A DNA stretch of 64,000 nucleotides, from contig VFGV01000020.1 of NCBI GenBank assembly GCA_009392275.1, positions 34,563 through 98,562 on the forward strand, written 5' to 3'. The stretch is from SAR202 cluster bacterium. Lineage in GTDB: Bacteria > Chloroflexota > Dehalococcoidia > Lucifugimonadales > UBA2962. The translations under genes were made by a program, and so were the position numbers. Within the stretch, counting starts at the first letter, position 1, and each line of letters begins with the position of its first letter. This document shows positions 39,324 through 49,039 of this stretch, piece by piece. The notes below the pieces were generated by a model that did not search any database, had not been told where the DNA came from, and was given only the letters and a program-made list of their open reading frames with translations.

Positions 39324-40085
39324 TTGATAAATCTACAAGGGAAAAACGCGATAATTGTTGGAGCACGCAGAATAGGTACAGTGGTAGCTCGCCGCATGGC
39401 AGCTGCTGGGATAGACATGGCTGTGGTGTATCGGAATTCCGAATATGAAGCAAAATCCCTAGTAGATGACTTACTTCTTCAAAAAGTGAATGCAATTACA
39501 ATTAAATGCGATCTTTCAGATGAAGATCAGGTCTTAAACATGTTGAATACAGCTAAAAGGGATCTAGGTGCGATACATTTCGGAATTAATCTGGCATCCG
39601 GTTTTCCACGCGATCCGTTTATGACCTTAAACTCAGATTCATGGGATGAATCTATTGGGGATGCAAAAGGCACATTTTTATTTGGGGTTAATTTATCCCG
39701 AGAAATGATGTCCAATCCCGAGCCAACAAAAGGTCATATTGTTTTTTTCTCGGACTGGGCTGCGATTCATGCTCCTTATAAAAATTACTTACCTTACATG
39801 GCGTCAAAAGCTTCAATTGATTTTATGACCAGAGCCTTTGCAATTGAACTGTCTGACAGTGGAATTCTGGTGAATGCAATTGCTCCAGGTCCCACGATGC
39901 GACCACCTGATATAACTGAATCTTCATGGAAGAAAAAGGTGGTTTCTAAGGCGCCATTACAGAGAGAGTCATCCGCTAATGAAATAGCTGAAATGGTTGT
40001 CACTTTACTACAGAGCGAAACAATTACCGGCGAAACTATTAGAATAGATTCAGGAAGACATCTCGCGGGGCCAGGTATTAACTAA
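39324..40085 (+). CDS. SDR family protein, pteridine-reductase-like
   Basis: ORF; AIIVGARRIGTVVARRMAAAGIDMAVVYRNS with an ARRIG motif as in pteridine reductases; overlaps queD start by 1 nt. Confidence 0.8.
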   Translation: MINLQGKNAIIVGARRIGTVVARRMAAAGIDMAVVYRNSEYEAKSLVDDLLLQKVNAITIKCDLSDEDQVLNMLNTAKRDLGAIHFGINLASGFPRDPFMTLNSDSWDESIGDAKGTFLFGVNLSREMMSNPEPTKGHIVFFSDWAAIHAPYKNYLPYMASKASIDFMTRAFAIELSDSGILVNAIAPGPTMRPPDITESSWKKKVVSKAPLQRESSANEIAEMVVTLLQSETITGETIRIDSGRHLAGPGIN

Positions 40086-40492
40086 TGCATTCTGTCACAA
40101 AAACAATAGATTTCTGTTATGGACATCGACTGCTGAATTACGAAGGCCAATGTAAATACCTTCACGGACATAATGGGATCCTAGAAATCGATGTCGAGTC
40201 GACTCTATTGGATGACAAAGGCATGGTTATTGATTTCACCGTAATTAAGCAAACGGTGAAAACATGGATAGATTCAGAGCTAGATCACCGAATGATTTTA
40301 GCCAAAGAAGATCCATTAATACCGATATTAAAAGATGCGGGGCAGCCAATTTATATTATGGACGATAACCCAACAGCTGAAAATATAGCGAGGCTTGTAT
40401 ATGAGCAAGTCAAGTCGAAAGGCATAGAAGTTAAGAAAATAAGATTATGGGAAACTCCAACAAGCTATGCCTCTTATTCTGAGTCAAGCTGA
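40085..40492 (+). CDS. queD: 6-carboxytetrahydropterin synthase QueD / 6-PTPS
   Basis: ORF; CKYLHGHNGILEIDV, VIDFTVIKQTVKTWIDSELDHRMIL, NPTAENIARLVYEQV, VRLWETPTSYASY-like ending. Confidence 0.92.
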   Translation: MHSVTKTIDFCYGHRLLNYEGQCKYLHGHNGILEIDVESTLLDDKGMVIDFTVIKQTVKTWIDSELDHRMILAKEDPLIPILKDAGQPIYIMDDNPTAENIARLVYEQVKSKGIEVKKIRLWETPTSYASYSESS

Positions 40493-40500
40493 GTAAAAAC

Positions 40501-41160
40501 TTGAATGAAATTGCTGTATTAACTAGTGGAGGTTTAGATAGCGCTATTTTGTTGGCTGACCTTGCCGCAACCAACAAAACTTACCCTATATACGTGAGAT
40601 CAGGATTAAGGTGGGAAAACGAAGAGATGCGCTCATTAAAAAATTTTATTGATTCTCTTGAAAACCCCCTGATATCTGAGATTGTCACATTATCAATAGA
40701 TGGCTCAGTATTATATGGCCTAGATCATTGGAGTCTTAAAGGAAGGGTGCCAACATATGATGCCCCGGATAAAGAGGTATACATACCTGGCAGAAACCTT
40801 ATACTAATCGGCCTCGCCGCCATATGGTGTAGCACACATAATATCTCATCGATATTCTTAGGATCACTTAAGGATAATCCCTTCCCGGATGCAAGTGATG
40901 AGTTCATAGGCAATTATTCAAAAGTTTTGAAAGACGGCTTAAATATAAATATTTCTGTTAAAGCTCCATATAAAGGGAAAAGCAAGGTGGATTTAATCAA
41001 AAAGTTTGATCACCTACCGTTACATAAAACTATTACATGCATGCAGCCTGTGGGCATGATCCACTGCAATGCATGCAATAAATGCAAAGAACGCCGGGAT
41101 GCTTTTGCAAAGGCCGGAATACAAGATAAAACTAAATATAATCACGAGGGAAGTTTATGA
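40501..41160 (+). CDS. queC: 7-cyano-7-deazaguanine synthase QueC
   Basis: ORF (TTG start); AVLTSGGLDSAILLADL PP-loop; C-terminal CMQPVGMIHCNACNKCKERRDAF. Confidence 0.9.
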   Translation: MNEIAVLTSGGLDSAILLADLAATNKTYPIYVRSGLRWENEEMRSLKNFIDSLENPLISEIVTLSIDGSVLYGLDHWSLKGRVPTYDAPDKEVYIPGRNLILIGLAAIWCSTHNISSIFLGSLKDNPFPDASDEFIGNYSKVLKDGLNINISVKAPYKGKSKVDLIKKFDHLPLHKTITCMQPVGMIHCNACNKCKERRDAFAKAGIQDKTKYNHEGSL

Positions 41161-41807
41161 GCAATAATAGTTATCCTACTAGGGATCCCAAAGAACATTC
41201 TGAAAGAGTAAAAAATATCGTACCGTTATTGAAGAATGTTTTAGAGCTTCTTGGAGAAGATATAGAACGTGAGGGCATAGTGAAGACACCGGAGCGATGG
41301 GCTAAAGCACTTCTAGACTATACCAAAGGCATGGAGCAAGATCCTAAGGAGCACCTACAAGTTATATTCAAGCTAGATGAAGATAACTATCCGAATAACG
41401 CTGAAGATATGATCATTGTTCATAACATCAACTTTACGTCGACGTGTGAACATCACTTGGCTCCATTTAGAGGAACAGCTCATATAGCTTACATTCCTAA
41501 TCCCCAAAGCAAAACGATTACTGGATTATCTAAGCTATCCAGGGTTGTTGAATTATTTGCTAAACGACTTCAAGTACAAGAACGTATGACACAACAAATT
41601 ACTAAAGCAATTGAAGATCACCTAAATCCCGCCGGAGTAATTACCGTAACTCAGGCTACGCATTATTGTATGGTGCAGCGTGGAGTGGAACAGACATCCA
41701 CATCAACTACATCCACATCTAGGAGAGGAGTGTTTTTAACTAATCCTGTACTGGAAAGTAAATTTCAAGACTATTTAAGAATAGAGCTAGATAACGCAAA
41801 ATATTGA
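41157..41807 (+). CDS. folE: GTP cyclohydrolase I
   Basis: ORF; GEDIEREGIVKTPERWAKAL, STCEHHLAPFRGTAHIAYIPN, GLSKLSRVVELFAKRLQVQERMTQQI, HYCMVQRGVEQ. Confidence 0.94.
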   Translation: MSNNSYPTRDPKEHSERVKNIVPLLKNVLELLGEDIEREGIVKTPERWAKALLDYTKGMEQDPKEHLQVIFKLDEDNYPNNAEDMIIVHNINFTSTCEHHLAPFRGTAHIAYIPNPQSKTITGLSKLSRVVELFAKRLQVQERMTQQITKAIEDHLNPAGVITVTQATHYCMVQRGVEQTSTSTTSTSRRGVFLTNPVLESKFQDYLRIELDNAKY

Positions 41808-41845
41808 TTTATAAACACATGCTAAATTAGGTTGGTTAGTATAAG

Positions 41846-42928
41846 TTAATTTAGATCAGATAAGCTGGGGATTACTTCGTGAGCAAGAATAGTCATTGAA
41901 TTAATCCACTTGTCACGTGGTTCCCATTCATGTGAATAAGCTAGGAGCGTTCCAAACCCTCCTGTATCACTGTGTAATTCACGTATTTTCCCTTCCACTT
42001 CTTCACGACTTCCAACTATCCATATATTATCCACCATATATTCCAAATCTACAGCTTCATCTGGCATATCAGGATCAATTTTCATAAGATCCAAAAAGCC
42101 AAGCTTATCCATCACTAATCTAAAATACGTAACAAAATCTCGAGCCATTACTCCATTGAATGCAAAATCTCGAGCTTCCTCGGTAGTGTCTGCAATATAA
42201 ACATTTCTACAAATTCTCCAGTCACCTCTATTAGATGAGCGCCCAGTAGTCAATGCCGCTTCTTCGTAAACATCCCATTGAGATTTAAGAGTATTAGAAG
42301 GTACAAAATCAATACTTAATGGCCACCAGCCGTTTTGACCAGCTTTAATTAAAGAATCAGAGCGAGCGCCTAGTCCAGCCACAGCAATAGGTGGGTGTGG
42401 TTTTTGAAAAGGCTGCATATGTACATAGAAGCCCAGCTCATCCATAGGTTCAGGAATGGTAAATTGCCAAAACTTATTTTCATAAATGCCTGGTTCTAAG
42501 CCATCCCATATCTTAAGGACCATTTCTAAGGTTTCCCAAGTCAATTCACGGTGTTCATTACTAGAAGCATCTATACCAAATGCCTGAAAATCAAGAGGAG
42601 TGGCTCCACTACCAATACCCCACATAAATCGACCTTCAGCTTGATGATCAAGTTGGGCAATTCTATGAGCTATATGAAATGGATTATGATTGGGAAGACA
42701 ATGTACTCCGGTGCCAAGTTTAATATTTTTAGTCATAGCTATAGCTTGAGCTATAAAAATATCGGGTGCGGGTATGTTTTCCCAAGCTGCTGTGTAGTGC
42801 TCAGCGACCCATGCTTCGGAATAACCTAATTCGTCAAGAACTTTAAGTTGATCTAAATCATGATGGATAGTCTTTGTGAAATCGCTACCTGCAGGATGCA
42901 GAGGGTCTACAAAATAGCCTAAATCCAT
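41846..42928 (-). CDS. LLM class (luciferase-like) flavin-dependent oxidoreductase
   Basis: ORF; homologous to 29317-30411: LDELGYSEAWVAEHYTAAWENIPAPDIF, GVHCLPNHNPFHIAHRIAQLDHQAEGRFMWGIGSG. Confidence 0.93.
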   Translation of the reverse strand: MDLGYFVDPLHPAGSDFTKTIHHDLDQLKVLDELGYSEAWVAEHYTAAWENIPAPDIFIAQAIAMTKNIKLGTGVHCLPNHNPFHIAHRIAQLDHQAEGRFMWGIGSGATPLDFQAFGIDASSNEHRELTWETLEMVLKIWDGLEPGIYENKFWQFTIPEPMDELGFYVHMQPFQKPHPPIAVAGLGARSDSLIKAGQNGWWPLSIDFVPSNTLKSQWDVYEEAALTTGRSSNRGDWRICRNVYIADTTEEARDFAFNGVMARDFVTYFRLVMDKLGFLDLMKIDPDMPDEAVDLEYMVDNIWIVGSREEVEGKIRELHSDTGGFGTLLAYSHEWEPRDKWINSMTILAHEVIPSLSDLN

Positions 42929-42967
42929 CAGCTGTTACACCTTTAAGTTTTCTAATAAAGATTCTTT

Positions 42968-44014
42968 CTAACCGCAATTAACACAACATGCATCAACCCA
43001 GTGATCAGCCTTTACTTCTACTAGATGCATTTGATCTTCACCTTCTGTACATTGATTACTTGGTTCAGGGCACCTAGTTTTAAAAACACAGCCAACAGGA
43101 GGGTTTGAGGGGCTTGGTACATCTCCCTCTAACACTATTCTATCTCTAGTTGCTTCAAGTACAGGATCCGGAATAGGAATTGCCGATAAAAGTGCCTTTG
43201 TGTAAGGATGTTGTGGGTTCTCATAAAGTTCTACCCTATCAGCTATCTCTACAATATGACCTAAGTACATTACAGCTATGCGATCTGATATATGTCGAAC
43301 AACAGACAAATCATGTGCAATAAACAGGTATGTAAGATCATACTGTTCCTGCAAGTCTTCCATTAGATTTATCACTTGAGCTTGAATAGAAACATCTAGA
43401 GCGGATACTGGTTCATCACATACTATGAAACTTGGGTTTACAGCTATAGCTCGAGCGATACCGATTCTTTGCCTCTGTCCTCCGCTAAATTCATGTGGAT
43501 AACGATCTGCCATAAATGGATTCAATCCAACATTTTCAAGCAAGTGAGCAATACGCTCTCGATATTCATTTTTGCTATCTGTCAAACCATGCACAATTAG
43601 CGGCTCTCCAATAATCGAACCAGCACTCATTCTTGGGTTTAACGAACTATAGGGATCCTGAAATATAAGTTGCATCTGCCTTCTTAAAGGCCTCATCTGG
43701 TTAACATTCCAGTTAGCAATATTTTCCCCATTAAATATTACTTCCCCAGCAGTAGGATTATTTAACTGCAAAATAGATCTGCCAGTAGTTGATTTGCCGC
43801 AGCCCGATTCACCTACTAGACCAAGCGTCTCTCCCCTACGGATAGTGAAGCTTATATCATCAACAGCTTTAACATCCGCGACATGTCGCTGCAGTAATAT
43901 TCCCGATGTTATTGGAAAATACTGTTTAAGATTATTAACTTCCAGGATATTATCATATCCATCAGAAGATTTACTTTCTTTCGTTTCTTCAGTTGTTTTA
44001 GTTTCTTGTACCAT
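42968..44014 (-). CDS. Oligopeptide/dipeptide ABC transporter ATP-binding protein (OppF/DppF-like)
   Basis: [63 protein letters not shown]. Confidence 0.94.
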   Translation of the reverse strand: MVQETKTTEETKESKSSDGYDNILEVNNLKQYFPITSGILLQRHVADVKAVDDISFTIRRGETLGLVGESGCGKSTTGRSILQLNNPTAGEVIFNGENIANWNVNQMRPLRRQMQLIFQDPYSSLNPRMSAGSIIGEPLIVHGLTDSKNEYRERIAHLLENVGLNPFMADRYPHEFSGGQRQRIGIARAIAVNPSFIVCDEPVSALDVSIQAQVINLMEDLQEQYDLTYLFIAHDLSVVRHISDRIAVMYLGHIVEIADRVELYENPQHPYTKALLSAIPIPDPVLEATRDRIVLEGDVPSPSNPPVGCVFKTRCPEPSNQCTEGEDQMHLVEVKADHWVDACCVNCG

Positions 44015-44060
44015 CTGTTACCTCATCCGCTGATATTTAGTCCAGCAGCTTCAATATCTT

Positions 44061-45065
44061 CTATTTTTTTGCCAATTCATGTAACTCTGATGCTACATAG
44101 CAACGAGCCATATGGCCTGGACTTATCTCTTCTAACTCAGGCATTTTTTCATTACATTTATCTATAGCAAATTTACATCTAGGTGCAAACGCGCAAGCAT
44201 CTGGCAAATCAATTACCAAAGGCGGAAGTCCTTCGATAGCCTCTAACTTCTCTGGTATGGCTTCATCTAGCCTTGGCACAGACCTGAGCAATCCTAGCGT
44301 GTAAGGGTGCCTTGGATCATTATAAACATCTTCAGATGATCCACTTTCAATTATTTTGCCAGCATACATCACTATCACACGTTCAGCATAACGAGCCACA
44401 ACACCAAGGTTATGGGTAATCATGACCAAAGCAGTTCCATACTCTTTAGCCATATTCCTCATTACTTCTAGTACCTGAGCCTGAATAGTGACATCCAAAG
44501 CAGTTGTAGGTTCATCAGCAATTATCATCCTAGGATTACAGCTAACCGCAAGAGCTATCATAACTCTCTGCCTCATACCACCACTGAACTGGTGAGGGTA
44601 GTCCTTTAGCCTCCTATGAGCGTCAGGTATGCCGACCTGCTCTAAGAGATTGCCAGCTCTTTCTAGAGCTTGTTTGTGATTTAAATCCATATGAAGCTTT
44701 AATGCTTCAGTCAATTGATACCCAATAGTTAATACAGGGTTAAGTGAAGTCATGGGCTCCTGAAACACCATTGAAATGTCGTTACCTCGGACATCTCTCA
44801 TCTCTGCTTCACTTAGCTTAAGAATATCAGTACCTTCAAAAATGACTTCGCCATGAACAATTCTACCTGGTGGACTTGCTATGAGCCTCATAATAGATAA
44901 CGCGCTTACGCTTTTACCACAACCAGATTCACCTACAATTGCTACTGACTCACCTTCATCTATATGATAGGTAACACCATCAACCGCTTTTACTACGCCA
45001 TCAGCCGTAAAAAAATATGTTGCTAAATCGTTTACTTCAAGTAGTCTTTCAGCCATTAATACCAC
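44061..45065 (-). CDS. Oligopeptide/dipeptide ABC transporter ATP-binding protein (OppD/DppD-like)
   Basis: [66 protein letters not shown]. Confidence 0.94.
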   Translation of the reverse strand: MVLMAERLLEVNDLATYFFTADGVVKAVDGVTYHIDEGESVAIVGESGCGKSVSALSIMRLIASPPGRIVHGEVIFEGTDILKLSEAEMRDVRGNDISMVFQEPMTSLNPVLTIGYQLTEALKLHMDLNHKQALERAGNLLEQVGIPDAHRRLKDYPHQFSGGMRQRVMIALAVSCNPRMIIADEPTTALDVTIQAQVLEVMRNMAKEYGTALVMITHNLGVVARYAERVIVMYAGKIIESGSSEDVYNDPRHPYTLGLLRSVPRLDEAIPEKLEAIEGLPPLVIDLPDACAFAPRCKFAIDKCNEKMPELEEISPGHMARCYVASELHELAKK

Positions 45066-45329
45066 TCCTCCCGAGTGTTCTTAATTAATGTAAAACACCG
45101 CTATTTATTAATCGGAAAACAAATACATAGATTCACTTTCAGTGATTTTACATGTAGGCAGACATTATAGAGTGCGATTAAAGAAAAAACCACTCTATAT
45201 GAAAATCTTTAAGCAATTCTTATCAAAAACTGGTTAATATTAGTTATTTTATGTACAAAACAATTGTGAAGTCGTTAACATGATGTTCATTAAAACATTG
45301 TATGGGATCAATTGATAAGTTTATAAGTA

Positions 45330-46124
45330 ATGGAATACAAACGACTTAAAGATAAAGTAGCTATTATTACAGGTGGAGCTACTGGCGTGCTCGGAAAAGT
45401 TATGGGTATAGGAGGAGCTACTGCATGGGCATTTGTTGAGCAAGGAGCCAAAGTAATCATTGCTGACATTGACCAAGAAAATGGTTATTTAACTGCCTCT
45501 CAAATTAACCAAAAAACAAACTCTGTGAACACAGCATCATTTATGAAAGTAGATGTAAAAACTGAAACAGATTGGGAACATTTGATTAGCTATACTGAGA
45601 GTGAATTTGGGAAAATAGATATTCTAGTTCACGCTGCTGGAAAAGCAATTGCAGGCGATATAGATAAAACGCAAGTAGGCCAGTGGGACGAAATGATGGA
45701 TATCCACAGCAAAGGTGTTTTTCTTGGAACTAAATGTGTCATTCCGGTAATGCGAAAGTCAGAACACGGATCGATAGTAATCGTATCTTCAATAGATTCT
45801 CATGTTGGTGGATCGGGAACAGCATATTCGGCTGCAAAAGGATCTGGTAGAACATTTGCTAAAGTTTCTGCAATTCAGCTTGCAAAAGACAATATCCGTG
45901 TAAACTCTATTCATCCAGGATATACTGACACGCCTTTATCACGTAAGCTGGTAGCAGAGATCACTTCAGATGGATCTCCTGACCCGAGAATACCTAGAAT
46001 TCCGTTAGGGCGAGTAGCCCACTCAGATGAAATTGCCAAATTAATTTTGTTTTTGGCCTCTGATGAATCTTCATATATAACAGGTACTGAAGTGATTATC
46101 GATGGAGGAGTAACTAGTCAATAA
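45330..46124 (+). CDS. SDR family oxidoreductase
   Basis: ORF; AIITGGATGVLGKVMGIGGATAWAFVEQGAKVIIADID, YSAAKGSGRTFAKVSAIQLAKDNIRVNSIHPGY. Confidence 0.93.
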   Translation: MEYKRLKDKVAIITGGATGVLGKVMGIGGATAWAFVEQGAKVIIADIDQENGYLTASQINQKTNSVNTASFMKVDVKTETDWEHLISYTESEFGKIDILVHAAGKAIAGDIDKTQVGQWDEMMDIHSKGVFLGTKCVIPVMRKSEHGSIVIVSSIDSHVGGSGTAYSAAKGSGRTFAKVSAIQLAKDNIRVNSIHPGYTDTPLSRKLVAEITSDGSPDPRIPRIPLGRVAHSDEIAKLILFLASDESSYITGTEVIIDGGVTSQ

Positions 46125-46132
46125 TCGCTCTT

Positions 46133-47410
46133 CTACAATATAACTCCCTTATCCTGCAAGTCAGCAATATCATCCCAAGAATAACCGGTTTCTAGCAATA
46201 TTTCTTCAGTATGTTCCCCTATCTCTGGTGCCACTCTACGAATTGAACTAGGAGTTTCACTATACTGAATTGGATGATTTGCTAGTTTTACTTTCCCTAA
46301 AGTTGGATGATTAGTTTCTACTATGTATTTGTTGGCTTGAACTTGCGGATCATCCCAAAGTTCCATGAGTTGCTGAACGGGTGCGTAAATAAAGTCGCCT
46401 GCAGAAGACAGTATCTGGTCCCATTCAGCATATGTTTTCGATTCAAATGTCTGATCAAGTAACTTAATCAACTCTTGATTATTTTTTGCTCTTGATTCAG
46501 TATCAATGAATTTCTCATCTGTAGCTAAAGCCTCCATCCCTAATGCACTAGCAAATGTTGGCCAATACCTATCCGCTTCCAGATTCGCCAACATCAACCA
46601 GCGCCCGTCCTTGCATTTATAATAATTTGATATGGGATTATATGCGTTATCTCTAGATGGCTTCGCTGTTAAATTTGCTTCCGAAGCAGGCTTATGAGCT
46701 GTTAGCATACTCATAGATACCCCTAGTCCCTGAAGCCAAATAGAACTACCTAAATGTGATGCGTCAACTCGTTGACCGACACCTGTGTCCTGGCGCGCGT
46801 AAAGAGCAGCCAGTACGCCCCAACTAAGCATAATGCCTCCTATTTGGTCAGCTACAACGCCCTGGATTGGATAAGGATCGTCTCCATCAGATCCTGTAGC
46901 ATACATTAAGCCTGACCGCGCTTGTCCCACAGTATCTAAAGCCGGTTTATAAGCATCAGGTCCGTCTGGACCATAGCCGCTGCCAGAGCCATAAATTATT
47001 TGATCATTAATTAGTTTAAGGTCTTCATAACCCAACCCCAGTCTTTCCGCCACACCCTTTCTATAATTTTGCAAGAAAATATCTGCTCCACTAACCAAAT
47101 TACGTACTACTTCAACTCCCTCAGGTTGCTTCAAATCTAAAGCGATCGATCTCTTATTTCGTTGGTTCGCTTCAAAATATGAATTTCGACCACCAGGCAA
47201 GCTACGATCAATACCGCTGAGAGTAAACATAGCCCTTCCTTGCTCACCGGATAATGCCTCAACTTTAATTACATCTGCCCCCAAATCGCCAAGCATCATG
47301 GCTGCAACTGGACCAAATTGCCAGAGTGTCCAATCAATTACCTTTATACCGCTCAAAGGACCTTTCGGTGTTCCGTTTTGCAAAGAATGAGTGTTACTGT
47401 CTTTATCCAT
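46133..47410 (-). CDS. Type III CoA-transferase (CaiB/BaiF family)
   Basis: ORF; GIKVIDWTLWQFGPVAAMMLGDLGADVIKVE, VVADQIGG catalytic Asp region. Confidence 0.93.
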   Translation of the reverse strand: MDKDSNTHSLQNGTPKGPLSGIKVIDWTLWQFGPVAAMMLGDLGADVIKVEALSGEQGRAMFTLSGIDRSLPGGRNSYFEANQRNKRSIALDLKQPEGVEVVRNLVSGADIFLQNYRKGVAERLGLGYEDLKLINDQIIYGSGSGYGPDGPDAYKPALDTVGQARSGLMYATGSDGDDPYPIQGVVADQIGGIMLSWGVLAALYARQDTGVGQRVDASHLGSSIWLQGLGVSMSMLTAHKPASEANLTAKPSRDNAYNPISNYYKCKDGRWLMLANLEADRYWPTFASALGMEALATDEKFIDTESRAKNNQELIKLLDQTFESKTYAEWDQILSSAGDFIYAPVQQLMELWDDPQVQANKYIVETNHPTLGKVKLANHPIQYSETPSSIRRVAPEIGEHTEEILLETGYSWDDIADLQDKGVIL

Positions 47411-47533
47411 AACTGCAGTTTAGCATTATGTGGTTGACAACGTGAAGATTGAAAATAAAAATGACAACCACAAAGTTAATACAAGATTTTCATATATTAA
47501 TTTAATCAAACAACCAATACCAAAGGAAAAGAT

Positions 47534-48775
47534 ATGCCTAGTGCTGAAATTATTTCAATAGGATCAGAGCTTTTACTAGGTCAGATTGTAGATACTAATG
47601 CCACATGGATGGCGCAACGTTTAACTGAAATAGGAATTAATCTGTATAGAAAAACAGTTGTCGGTGATAACAAATCAAGAATGTATGATGTAATAAATCA
47701 GGCTCTTGATCGATCTGATGTCGTAATCTGTGGTGGAGGATTAGGCCCAACCCAAGATGATATAACCCGAGAAGTTATAGCAGAAGTCACAAATAGAAAA
47801 CTCATCTTAGATGAAGAATTGTTGAATACTATAGATACCATGTTTCGCAGTCGTGGATTTCTAATGACTCAAAATAATGAAAGACAGGCTTATATACCTG
47901 CTGATTCAATAAAGATACATAATCCTAATGGAACAGCTCCATCCTTTGCTGTCGAAGATCCTAGAGGGGTTATATTTGCTTTGCCAGGAGTCCCTTTTGA
48001 ACTTAAGTGGCTATTTACACATGAAGTTGTTCCTTACCTGAAAGAAAAATTTACACTTTCTGATGTAATAAGTTACAAAATACTCAAAGTAGCCGAATTA
48101 GGTGAAAGTAATGTTGACCATTTAATTGGAGATTTAATCGCTAAGTCAAGCAACCCTACCGTTGGCGTACTAGCACATCCTGGACAAGTGGATGTCCGTA
48201 TTACAGCAAAAGCGGGTTCAAAAGAGGAAGCAAATGTCTTGATCGAGCCAATGGAACAAAAAGTGCGGTCATTGCTTGGCAAGCATATTTTCGCTACTGA
48301 TGATGAAACTATGGAGACGGTTTTAGGTGAATTGCTAGCGAAAGACAATATCAACATTTGTTCATACGAAGATGTAACACAAGGAATGCTATCCGATAGG
48401 TTGCAAAGATCATCTCTAGATCATTTTATTGAAGGGATAGTCGGTAATGGTATCGAAACTATCGACCGACTTAATCAAACCCATACCAAGAATACAAATA
48501 CAACGCAAAATTCTGTAGAAACATTAGCTTTAAAGATTCTAAAAGATTGTGAGGCAGACTTAAGTGTGGTTTTACATGGCGCCCCAGACATATCAGATGG
48601 AGCTGAAAACTTAGCTAGAGGTCAGACTTTCATTACTGTAACTGATGGGAAAAATTTTAAGAATAGAAATTTAAATGTTTCGGGCAGGGGTAATCCTGAC
48701 AGGATTAGGACTAGCTTTGAAGCCTTAAACCTAATACGTTCTGTGGTTGAAGAAGGATTTGCTGAGAATAAATAG
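47534..48775 (+). CDS. cinA: CinA family protein (intact N-terminal domain, divergent C-terminal domain)
   Basis: ORF; AEIISIGSELLLGQIVDTNATWMAQRLTEIGINLYRKTVVGD, ICGGGLGPTQDDITREV, ALPGVPFELKWLF. Confidence 0.88.
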   Translation: MPSAEIISIGSELLLGQIVDTNATWMAQRLTEIGINLYRKTVVGDNKSRMYDVINQALDRSDVVICGGGLGPTQDDITREVIAEVTNRKLILDEELLNTIDTMFRSRGFLMTQNNERQAYIPADSIKIHNPNGTAPSFAVEDPRGVIFALPGVPFELKWLFTHEVVPYLKEKFTLSDVISYKILKVAELGESNVDHLIGDLIAKSSNPTVGVLAHPGQVDVRITAKAGSKEEANVLIEPMEQKVRSLLGKHIFATDDETMETVLGELLAKDNINICSYEDVTQGMLSDRLQRSSLDHFIEGIVGNGIETIDRLNQTHTKNTNTTQNSVETLALKILKDCEADLSVVLHGAPDISDGAENLARGQTFITVTDGKNFKNRNLNVSGRGNPDRIRTSFEALNLIRSVVEEGFAENK

Positions 48776-48890
48776 GCCCCACCGAAAGTGAGGCCTATTA
48801 CGAGAGGTGTTCCGATGAACACCTAACTGGAACACCTCCAACTACTGTTAATGTCCAATTCACATAACCTCCTTTCTGGAGAATTCAACC
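48771..48890 (-). other. Hairpin-rich intergenic element; candidate small RNA or 21-codon mini-ORF on minus strand
   Basis: Minus strand: CTCC-AGAAA-GGAG hairpin containing AAGGAGG, GTG ORF 48863-48798 (MNWTLTVVGGVPVRCSSEHLS*), competing hairpins from GAGGTGTTCC with GAACACC or GGAACACCTC, then AATAGGCC...GGCCTATT stem. Confidence 0.4.
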
Positions 48891-49039
48891 TACCACCTAT
48901 TCAAAAAAACTGACACCCCGCGTCTCCAGATTTGATTATAAACAGGTAATTAAAAATAGTGTATATATTGTTTGGCAACAATCTGGTTTTCAAATGAATA
49001 TTTGATAATAAAAATAATTTTGAATAATTAGTTTTTTAT

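Noticed and set aside
48861-48885. Possible antisense 16S rRNA fragment (CTCCAGAAAGGAGGT)
   Set aside because: Match ends after the SD core; the rest does not continue into 16S sequence, so it is better explained as SD/hairpin
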